From assembly GCA_001824745.1 (NCBI GenBank), contig MHSZ01000018.1, positions 13,821 to 19,409 on the forward strand: a stretch of 5,589 bases of DNA, in the 5' to 3' direction. The stretch's first letter is position 1. Each line of letters begins with the position of its first letter. A model generated the notes under the pieces. The model saw only the letters and a program-made list of their open reading frames with translations. It searched no databases and was not told where the DNA came from. Of the stretch, positions 1-5,031 are shown in pieces. The translations under genes and the position numbers were made by a program. Source of the stretch: Candidatus Terrybacteria bacterium RIFCSPLOWO2_01_FULL_58_14. GTDB lineage: Bacteria; Patescibacteriota; Minisyncoccia; Terrybacterales; 2-01-FULL-58-14.

Positions 1-1202
1 TCGCGAGAACGCGAGAGTTTGATGGCGCGGATCACCGCATCGATCTTCGAGAGGGCCCGCGTGAGTCCTTCAAGGATGTGGGCGCGTTCCTGGGCGCGCG
101 CAAGATCGTAGGCCGAACGCCGGCGGATTACTTCTCGCCGATGCTTAAGCACCTCTTCGAGAACGGTTTTGAGCGAAAGCACCCGCGGCTGAATGCCATC
201 GACAAGCGCTAAGAGATTGAGGTGGTACCGACGCTCCAGGTCGCTGCGCTTGTAGAGCGCGTTAAGGACGCGTTGTGGAGCAGCGTCGCTTCTCAGCTCG
301 ATCACGATACGGAGCCCCTCCTTATCGGATTCGTCGCGGATATCGCGGATACCCTCGAGGCGCTTGTCGCGAACGAGTTCGGCGATGTGTTCAATCAAGG
401 CCGCCTTGCGTATCTCGTAAGGGATCTCGGAAATCACGATGGCACGGCCGCGCTTGTGCTCAACGATCTCGGCACGACCTCGCAGCACCATCGGCCCCGC
501 TCCCTGGGAATACGCCTGGGAAATATCGGCGCGGCCGTAAAGCAAGCCGCCCGTGGGGAAATCCGGCCCTCGCACGATCTTGAGCACTTCCGTGAGCGGC
601 GTCTCTGGCTGTTCGGCAAGGAGTATCAGGGCGTCTGCGACCTCGGCAAGATTGTGTGGCGGGATGGCCGTGGCCATGCCGACGGCAATGCCGACGGAAC
701 CGTTGAGAAGAAGGTTCGGGAGTGCTGCGGGCACCACTTGCGGCTCCTTGCGCGTCGCATCGTAGGTGGGAACGAATGCGACGGTGTCTTTCTCGATATC
801 CGAAAGCAGGACTTCGGCAATCGGAGTCAATCGCGCTTCGGTGTACCGCATCGCCGCAGCAGAATCTCCGTCGACGGATCCGAAATTGCCCTGTCCCTCG
901 ATAAGCGGGTAGCGAAGAGAAAAAGGTTGCGCCATGCGGACAAGCGCGTCGTACACAGCCGTATCGCCATGCGGGTGGTACTTGCCCAGCACATCTCCCA
1001 CGACGGCAGCCGCCTTTCGGGGCTTAGCACCATGCGTGAGGCCCATCTCGCGCATTGCGTAGAGGATGCGCCGTTGCACCGGCTTTAAGCCATCGCGCAC
1101 GTCCGGAAGCGCGCGCTGGACGATGACGGACATCGCATAGTCAAGATACGATTCCTCCATCTCCTGCCGGATGTCGCGTGGTGTCACGGCGCCGATATCC
1201 AT
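1..1202 (-). CDS. gyrA: DNA gyrase subunit A, N-terminal 400 residues (cut by left window edge)
   Basis: GyrA is the DNA-cleaving and rejoining subunit of the A2B2 gyrase, which introduces negative supercoils using ATP. The reading frame starts at the ATG at 1202 (MDIGAVTPRDIRQEMEESYL) and is open to base 1. About half of a usual 800-870 residue GyrA is visible; the C-terminal DNA-wrapping domain lies outside the window. Diagnostic segments are DYAMSVIV (21-28), ALPDVRDGLKPVQRRILYAM (31-50), the quinolone-determining region HPHGDTAVYD (76-85), and AAMRYTEARL with catalytic Arg119-Tyr120. Further on come PNLLLNGSVGIAVGMATAIP and an intact tower/coiled-coil start. The residue equivalent to E. 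coli Ser83 is Thr81, and Asp87 is Asp85. Two in-frame TGA codons lie just upstream, so the start is secure, but no SD precedes it. It is last in a minus-strand cluster, 39 bp after the membrane protein gene. GyrA rather than ParC is likely from overall similarity, though the GyrA box cannot be checked here. Confidence 0.96.
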   Translation of the reverse strand, partial: MDIGAVTPRDIRQEMEESYLDYAMSVIVQRALPDVRDGLKPVQRRILYAMREMGLTHGAKPRKAAAVVGDVLGKYHPHGDTAVYDALVRMAQPFSLRYPLIEGQGNFGSVDGDSAAAMRYTEARLTPIAEVLLSDIEKDTVAFVPTYDATRKEPQVVPAALPNLLLNGSVGIAVGMATAIPPHNLAEVADALILLAEQPETPLTEVLKIVRGPDFPTGGLLYGRADISQAYSQGAGPMVLRGRAEIVEHKRGRAIVISEIPYEIRKAALIEHIAELVRDKRLEGIRDIRDESDKEGLRIVIELRSDAAPQRVLNALYKRSDLERRYHLNLLALVDGIQPRVLSLKTVLEEVLKHRREVIRRRSAYDLARAQERAHILEGLTRALSKIDAVIRAIKLSRSR

Positions 1203-1241
1203 AGTAAGAAAAGTGATACGCTCAATGATCCGCGGATTTCA

Positions 1242-1649
1242 TCACTCTTGACGCGCATCGGGAAGCCGTGCGCGCGACTCTGTATCATCACTTGGCGCGG
1301 CAGAAGGTGCGAGCGGAGGGATTTCCCGTACACCAGTCCCCTCATCCGAAAGGAGAAGCGTCCGTAAGAATCCGCGGAGCTCCTCTCCGGCAGAGGCACC
1401 GCTCGCTCGAACGCTCTCCCACGCACCGGGAAGCGCGGTTGTACCCGACTCGGCCGGCTGCTCTTTTGGCTCTTGCGGGGTTTTCAGTTGCCAGGACAAC
1501 GTCACGAGCCAAAGCGCCCCGATGACGAGCGTTACGAGTATTACGCTCACCCAAAGCACCTGGCGGCGTATGGGCTCGGGGAACTGTCGAAGCCGTTCGA
1601 TGAACTGAAGCGCATGTTCCATACGACTACTGTGCATCAAGAAAAACAA
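1242..1649 (-). CDS. Small single-pass membrane protein of unknown function, upstream of gyrA
   Basis: I do not recognise a family. Counted from the TTG start at 1649 the product has 135 residues. A basic amphipathic N-terminus (ERLRQFPEPIRRQ, 18-30) is followed by one strong transmembrane segment (about 31-53, VLWVSVILVTLVIGALWLVT). A Pro/Ser/Ala-rich, probably disordered tail of about 80 residues ends in DARQE. The charge pattern predicts the N-terminus in the cytoplasm and the tail outside. The start is uncertain. TTG at 1649 has a GAGGAGG motif 9 nt upstream but overlaps the preceding gene by 23 bp. ATG at 1637 and ATG at 1622 lack an SD, and the latter begins 4 nt after the upstream stop. 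Either way, close packing between the MBL-fold gene and gyrA suggests co-transcription. It could be a lineage-specific envelope protein; nothing visible ties it to gyrase function. Confidence 0.72.
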   Translation of the reverse strand: MFFLMHSSRMEHALQFIERLRQFPEPIRRQVLWVSVILVTLVIGALWLVTLSWQLKTPQEPKEQPAESGTTALPGAWESVRASGASAGEELRGFLRTLLLSDEGTGVREIPPLAPSAAPSDDTESRARLPDARQE

Positions 1650-2235
1650 CGCGGAATCCCTCCTCGGGGAAATCCCTCTTCAGCGCCGTGAGTTTCCCTG
1701 TGGTCTCCCCCTCCACGCCGAGTTCTTTTCGCACCGCGGCGCGCAGCTTCGCATCTTCGGTGAGCGGCAACACCACCTTCGGTTCAATGGCCCGCACAAC
1801 GTCACCGAGACCGGAAATCTGCGAGGTTTTTTCTGGGTGCGAAGGCACCGGGAGGGCGAGAATATCCACGAGACCGAGCGCCTCGACGTCTTGCTCCGAA
1901 AGCGTATCCGCTGCGACCTCGCCGAAAAGACAAAATACCGTATCGCCAGCTTCTGTAACGTACGCCGAGGTGCTCGAGCCGCTTCGGCTCCCGAATGCCA
2001 TGCCGCGCACGAAAAAACCCGCAACGTCGTACTCGCCCGGCATCACGATTCGGTGCGCCCTCCCCTCTTGCGGGACCTTCACGTTTTCGCCTCCCACAAT
2101 AACATCCGCCTTCTCTTCTAGGGTGCGCACGCGGCTCGTTTTCGTTTCTGGAAAAAAGAGCGTGCTGCGCGGTGTTTGGCCCCGGACGCGCTCCTCAACA
2201 AGCATGCACCGTCCGCCGTACCACGTCACGATCAT
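1627..2235 (-). CDS. MBL-fold (UlaG/COG2220-like) protein lacking metal-binding residues
   Basis: The 202-residue product resembles metallo-beta-lactamase-fold hydrolases of the UlaG-like type often found in Patescibacteria. The matching landmarks are the N-terminal strand MIVTWYGGRC (1-10), PGEYDVAGFFVRGM (66-79), the strand VDILALPV (123-130) and EPKVVLPL (151-158). The catalytic signature is missing. Where the family has THxHxDH, this protein has DVIVGGEN (44-51). Where a metal-ligand Asp is expected in the HLGD-type strand it has CLFGEV (102-107), and the His of the final IPMHY-type strand is replaced by LPLTED (156-161). It is therefore probably not a zinc hydrolase; a structural, binding or regulatory role is an inference. 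The ATG at 2235 was chosen because it starts the conserved MxxTWYG strand and lies at the predicted transcription start. It heads the leftward cluster with the membrane protein gene and gyrA. Confidence 0.8.
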   Translation of the reverse strand: MIVTWYGGRCMLVEERVRGQTPRSTLFFPETKTSRVRTLEEKADVIVGGENVKVPQEGRAHRIVMPGEYDVAGFFVRGMAFGSRSGSSTSAYVTEAGDTVFCLFGEVAADTLSEQDVEALGLVDILALPVPSHPEKTSQISGLGDVVRAIEPKVVLPLTEDAKLRAAVRKELGVEGETTGKLTALKRDFPEEGFRVVFLDAQ

Positions 2236-2269
2236 GGTTTCAGCATACCATCGAGGGCGCTCACCGCAA
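2236..2269 (-). promoter_or_regulatory. Promoter of the MBL-fold/membrane protein/gyrA cluster, apparently leaderless
   Basis: On the minus strand an extended -10 (TGG then TATGCT, hexamer at 2242-2247) is preceded at 16 bp by a weak -35, TTGCGG (2264-2269). Only six bases (GAAACC) separate the -10 from the ATG at 2235, so the expected transcription start is at or within a base or two of that ATG. No SD is present, which fits a leaderless mRNA. The call rests on motif reading only. Confidence 0.5.
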
Positions 2270-2290
2270 AGGCACTCGCGTTGTTTTCTC

Positions 2291-2326
2291 TTGCCAATAT
2301 TAACCCTCTCGCCTATGATGAGCCGA
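2291..2326 (+). promoter_or_regulatory. Sigma70-type promoter of rpsA
   Basis: TTGCCA (2291-2296) and TATGAT (2314-2319) are separated by exactly 17 bp, close to the consensus. The predicted start is near 2326, giving a leader of about 22 nt. It lies in the 112-bp divergent intergenic region and faces away from the leftward MBL/gyrA promoter; the two -35 boxes are about 21 bp apart. Confidence 0.72.
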
Positions 2327-2330
2327 CGGA

Positions 2331-2337
2331 AAGGAGG
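2331..2337 (+). promoter_or_regulatory. Strong Shine-Dalgarno of rpsA
   Basis: AAGGAGG lies 10 nt before the ATG at 2348. An ATG at 2338 directly abuts the SD and is in another frame, so it is too close to be used. The SD therefore selects 2348. Confidence 0.7.
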
Positions 2338-2347
2338 ATGAATCTCT

Positions 2348-3358
2348 ATGGAACGACAAGAAAACGAAACGGTGGCGCCGTCAGCACTCGATTCCGCGGC
2401 ACACCCGCTCGATGCCATACTCAAGGCCGATTCTCCCCAACTCCCTCGTGAGGGCGACATCGTTGAGGGGCCCGTAATTTCCCGCGGCACCGCTGCGGTA
2501 CTCGTGGATCTGGGGCCGCAGGGCACCGGCATCGTCTACGGCCGTGAGTTCTTCATGGCCCGGGATATCCTGCGAGACAAGCGCGTCGGTGACCGCGTAA
2601 GCGCAAAAGTGATCGATCCGGAGAACGCCGACGGTTACGTGGAGCTGTCTGCGGTCGCTGCGGGAAGAGAGCTCGCGTGGGGGCGCCTCCAAAAATTCTC
2701 CGATGAAAAAGAAACCATTAAGGCGACGGTGGAATCCGCAAACCGCGGAGGACTGGTCGTGAACGTGGAAGGGATCAAGGCCTTTCTCCCCGTATCCCAG
2801 CTCGCTCCGGAACACTACCCGCACGTGGAGGGCGGCGATAAGGAGAAGATTCTTGAAGCGCTGCGGGCTTTCGTGGGGCAACCGCTTTCGGCGAAAATCC
2901 TCAACCTCGATCCCCAGCGCGACAAGCTCATTCTCTCGGAACGAGCCGTCTTCGAAGAAGAGCTCCGCGAAGAACTCAAGAACTTCCACGTCGGCGATAT
3001 CGTCGAAGGAAGGGTCGCGGGCATCGTGGACTTTGGGCTCTTCGTGAGATTCGGCCCCGACGAACGTCTCGAAGGGCTCATGCATGTCTCCGAGGTCTCC
3101 CGTGAGCCGGTGCAGCACATTCGCGAACGCTTTACGATCGGCGACCGATTGAAGGCGAAAATCGTCGATATCCAAAGCGACCGCGTTTCACTCTCCCTGA
3201 AAGCGCTCGAGCCCCCTCAGCCCGAAACAGCAACGCCCAGTGCCGATGGCGAGGAAGTCACGCCAGAAGCGAAGGAAGAGCCGGCCGTCACCGCGGAAAC
3301 CGAAAAGACAGAGGAAACGTCCGCGAACGTCGCGGAATCCGAAGAATCCCTCGGATAA
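2348..3358 (+). CDS. rpsA: 30S ribosomal protein S1, short three-repeat form
   Basis: S1 binds mRNA through OB-fold S1 repeats and helps load it on the 30S subunit. The 336-residue product has three repeats: about 35-103 (REGDIVEGPVISRG), 120-199 (ETIKATVESANRGGLVVNVEG, ending LILSERA) and 213-287. The last is canonical: HVGDIVEGRVAGIVDFGLFV, then GLMHVSEVS, then DRVSLSLKAL. E. coli S1 has six repeats and about 557 residues; forms with three or four repeats are usual in reduced genomes such as Patescibacteria. Residues 288-336 are a low-complexity acidic tail rich in Glu, Ala and Thr, probably disordered. The first 30 residues are also non-globular. It has its own promoter and an AAGGAGG SD, is monocistronic by appearance, and is followed by a GC-rich hairpin. 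The alternative is a generic S1-domain RNA-binding protein, but repeat number and quality favour S1. Confidence 0.9.
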   Translation: MERQENETVAPSALDSAAHPLDAILKADSPQLPREGDIVEGPVISRGTAAVLVDLGPQGTGIVYGREFFMARDILRDKRVGDRVSAKVIDPENADGYVELSAVAAGRELAWGRLQKFSDEKETIKATVESANRGGLVVNVEGIKAFLPVSQLAPEHYPHVEGGDKEKILEALRAFVGQPLSAKILNLDPQRDKLILSERAVFEEELREELKNFHVGDIVEGRVAGIVDFGLFVRFGPDERLEGLMHVSEVSREPVQHIRERFTIGDRLKAKIVDIQSDRVSLSLKALEPPQPETATPSADGEEVTPEAKEEPAVTAETEKTEETSANVAESEESLG

Positions 3359-3382
3359 AACCGGTGATGCTTTGGTCTTCAG

Positions 3383-3410
3383 GCCCCACCCGCACGCTGC
3401 GGAGTGGGGC
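3383..3410 (+). terminator. GC-rich hairpin downstream of rpsA, possible terminator with poor U-tract
   Basis: The arms GCCCCACCCGCA (3383-3394) and TGCGG-A-GTGGGGC (3398-3410) form a 12-bp stem with one bulged A and a three-base loop, CGC. It begins 24 bp after the rpsA stop codon. The following bases (TTGACTTATT) are only moderately T-rich, so intrinsic termination may be partial. An alternative role is protecting the rpsA mRNA 3' end. Confidence 0.55.
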
Positions 3411-3446
3411 TTGACTTATTGAGATAATCGTGCTATTTTTGTTCGG
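3411..3446 (+). promoter_or_regulatory. Sigma70-type promoter of the 472-residue protein gene
   Basis: TTGACT (3411-3416) and TATTTT (3434-3439) are 17 bp apart, with an AT-rich spacer. The predicted start is near 3446, leaving a leader of about 90 nt before the GTG at 3536. The -35 begins at the first base after the rpsA hairpin. Confidence 0.68.
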
Positions 3447-3448
3447 TA

Positions 3449-3481
3449 GTCCCGATCCATGTGTACGCACGAAATCGGGAC
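3449..3481 (+). promoter_or_regulatory. Hairpin at the 5' end of the leader mRNA
   Basis: GTCCCGAT (3449-3456) is perfectly complementary to ATCGGGAC (3474-3481), giving an 8-bp stem. Its 17-base loop can itself pair GTG (3461-3463) with CAC (3468-3470). It would start within a few bases of the predicted transcript 5' end, a position typical of mRNA-stabilising stems. It matches no riboswitch class that I recognise. It also covers an in-frame GTG at 3461 that I reject as the start codon. Confidence 0.45.
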
Positions 3482-3516
3482 ACAGTACCTTGGGAATACG
3501 GGGATAGGGCAGTTCA

Positions 3517-3532
3517 GTTCCAAAGGAGGAAC
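3517..3532 (+). promoter_or_regulatory. Shine-Dalgarno within a small inverted repeat
   Basis: AAAGGAGG (3522-3529) lies 6 nt before the GTG at 3536, an ideal spacing that fixes this start over the upstream in-frame GTG at 3461. The flanks GTTCC (3517-3521) and GGAAC (3528-3532) can form a 5-bp stem with the SD in its loop and 3' arm. This could modulate ribosome access, though such a short stem may be weak. Confidence 0.6.
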
Positions 3533-3535
3533 CAC

Positions 3536-4954
3536 GTGAACGACCAGATCCAGACGACGCCCCCTGCCTCGCCCAAGGCGAGTCAGAGGGTCAACGCCGG
3601 CGATCTCGTACGCCAGGCCGCGCAGGCCGAGCGGAATGCACAGATCGCAAAGGCCGAGCAGCTCGTCGAGCAGCTCGACCAGGCGGAGGAGCAGATCGGC
3701 CAGTACGAAACGGCCGAGCGGATCCTCCGCAGCCGCAACAAGGATCTCACTCCGCAGCAGCGCACGGCGTTGGACGGCTTGAGGTCCCAGGCGGTAGAGC
3801 TCCGCGAGAAGCTCGAGGCGGCCGGCGAGGACACCGCGCGCATCGCGCAGTTCCGCGGCGTGCGGCGCACGCTCAGGGTGTTCTCCGACAAGGGGCGCCA
3901 CCCGGAGACGCCGTCGCTTCCGGACTACGCAGAGGCGGTGCACGGCCTCCTCAAGGTCACCGACCACGCGGTCGTGACCCAAGAGGAGCTCGAGGGCGCG
4001 AGGTCGCGCAAGCAGGACGGCCACTTCGTCTTCTGCGACTGCCCGGACCACCGGGACACCTCATACACGGTGTCCCGCACGGACGGCAGCCCGGCGACGT
4101 TCCGCGGCACCTACTTCCGCTTCGACAGCTACGAGAGGTCGCCGGCGGTCCGGAGCGCGGTCTTCTTCGCTCTGCGGACGCGCAACCGCATCCGCAGTGC
4201 CGAGAGGCAGGCGGCCGAAGAGCGCCGGGGGCTTCTCGCCAACGCCACCGGGGTCAAGGCCGAGGACATCCTCGCCCTGACGTGCTCGGGCCTCGTGGCC
4301 GTGCCGGTTCTCTTCCGAGACGGCAAATCCGCAGGCCAGCTCGTCCTCGAGATCGTGGACCGCACCGTGACGCTCAAGGCCGCGACGAACCGCGGCATGG
4401 CGTCGATCCTTCAGGAGTGCATGGGCCAGTCGCTCACGGCGGAGAACCGCCGCGACGGAGGCCCTGGCTACTTCTTCAAGGGTCCGGTGCGCCTGTACCA
4501 CATCCTCGACCAGTCGGCCCGGGAGCCGGCGAGCGAGGAGCAGGCCAGGGCGCTCCAGGAGCGCTTCAGGCCGCAGCCCCCCATGGCGTCCGCCGCGCCG
4601 AGCCCGGCCCACGCCGAGCCCGAACGCGACGAGACGCCGCGCGGTCGCCGGTCGAGGCACGAGCCCTCCTTGGATGAGGAGGAGCTCGACGCCGAAGACG
4701 AGGCCGTCGTAGCGGAAGCCCTCGGAAACAACGAGGACGATACCGCGGAACCGCAGAGCTACTCCTCGGGACCGGGAGAGGAAGGCGCGTCGCCGTTCGC
4801 GGCACTCGCTCCCCTCAAGGCCAGCCCGCAGGCCCGCAAGCTCGCAGGCGAGCTCGGTGTCGACCTCGGCACCATCATCGATGGCACCGGCAAGGACGGC
4901 GCCATCACGGTCAGCGACGTGCGCAACGCGTCTGCCGCTGCCCCAATCCAGTAA
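3536..4954 (+). CDS. Uncharacterised 472-residue protein with C-terminal E3-binding-like (PSBD) domain
   Basis: I do not recognise the full-length protein. Residues 1-20 are Pro/Ser/Thr-rich. About 22-105 is a Gln/Glu/Ala-rich, heptad-like helical region, probably coiled coil (AEQLVEQLDQAEEQIGQYET). About 106-330 looks globular and unassigned; it contains FCDCPDH (166-172, a CxCxxH group that might bind metal), TYFRFDSYER and GYFFKGPVRLYHILDQ. Residues 345-425 are a Pro-rich then strongly acidic linker. Residues 429-465 (ASPQARKLAGELGVDLGTII, then GTGKDGAITVSDV) match the peripheral subunit-binding domain that attaches E3 to the E2 core of 2-oxoacid dehydrogenases. No lipoyl or acyltransferase domain is present, and no signal peptide or membrane segment is seen. 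The GTG start at 3536 is set by the AAAGGAGG SD. The gene has its own promoter and terminator. Hand count of the first 60 codons gives about 87% GC at third positions, against about 62-63% in rpsA and pyrH. The PSBD could serve as a generic protein- or nucleic-acid-binding module. Confidence 0.88.
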   Translation: MNDQIQTTPPASPKASQRVNAGDLVRQAAQAERNAQIAKAEQLVEQLDQAEEQIGQYETAERILRSRNKDLTPQQRTALDGLRSQAVELREKLEAAGEDTARIAQFRGVRRTLRVFSDKGRHPETPSLPDYAEAVHGLLKVTDHAVVTQEELEGARSRKQDGHFVFCDCPDHRDTSYTVSRTDGSPATFRGTYFRFDSYERSPAVRSAVFFALRTRNRIRSAERQAAEERRGLLANATGVKAEDILALTCSGLVAVPVLFRDGKSAGQLVLEIVDRTVTLKAATNRGMASILQECMGQSLTAENRRDGGPGYFFKGPVRLYHILDQSAREPASEEQARALQERFRPQPPMASAAPSPAHAEPERDETPRGRRSRHEPSLDEEELDAEDEAVVAEALGNNEDDTAEPQSYSSGPGEEGASPFAALAPLKASPQARKLAGELGVDLGTIIDGTGKDGAITVSDVRNASAAAPIQ

Positions 4955-4980
4955 ACAACCCCTATCCCCTTCCAACGGAG

Positions 4981-5009
4981 AACCCCAGGCCAACGCGCCT
5001 GGGGTTTTT
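4981..5009 (+). terminator. Intrinsic terminator of the 472-residue protein gene
   Basis: AACCCCAGGC (4981-4990) pairs perfectly with GCCTGGGGTT (4997-5006) around a six-base loop, CAACGC. A TTTTT run (5005-5009) follows on the plus strand. It starts 26 bp after the stop codon. There is no matching T-run on the minus strand, so it acts rightward only. Confidence 0.9.
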
Positions 5010-5012
5010 CCT

Positions 5013-5025
5013 TATGCTACGATGA
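5013..5025 (+). promoter_or_regulatory. Possible -10 element giving a very short leader for pyrH
   Basis: TATGCT (5013-5018), the same hexamer as at the MBL/gyrA promoter, would place the start near 5025, only about 7 nt before the ATG at 5032. No recognisable -35 is present (that region falls in the terminator) and there is no SD. The alternative is read-through past the terminator. Confidence 0.35.
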
Positions 5026-5031
5026 AAAACG

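Noticed and set aside
222..1088. A 288-codon open frame on the plus strand
   Set aside because: It lies antisense to unmistakable gyrA, has no family resemblance and no start signals; it is a GC-rich shadow frame.
1688..2341. A 217-codon plus-strand frame
   Set aside because: It is antisense to the MBL-fold gene and low in complexity (Ser/Thr/Arg-rich), and it ends in the rpsA promoter region.
2236..2532. An N-terminal extension of the MBL-fold protein up to 2532
   Set aside because: It runs through the divergent promoter region and into rpsA on the opposite strand. The conserved fold begins at the ATG at 2235.
2381..3175. A 264-codon open frame on the minus strand
   Set aside because: It is fully antisense to rpsA, whose three S1 repeats are clear; the frame reflects codon bias.
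3461..3535. A 25-residue N-terminal extension of the 472-residue protein from the GTG at 3461
   Set aside because: It would run through the leader hairpin and has no SD, whereas the GTG at 3536 has AAAGGAGG at 6 nt.
3446..3535. A known riboswitch in the leader of the 472-residue gene
   Set aside because: The simple stems do not match any riboswitch core that I can recognise, so only hairpins are reported.
4282..4677. A 131-codon frame overlapping the 472-residue gene in another plus frame
   Set aside because: The translation is Arg/Pro/Gly-rich without domain features, as expected for a shifted frame of GC-rich coding DNA.
4061..4993. A 310-codon open frame on the minus strand
   Set aside because: It is antisense to the 472-residue gene, with Arg/Gly/Ala-rich low-complexity translation and no SD or promoter. 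Its start lies in the terminator hairpin.
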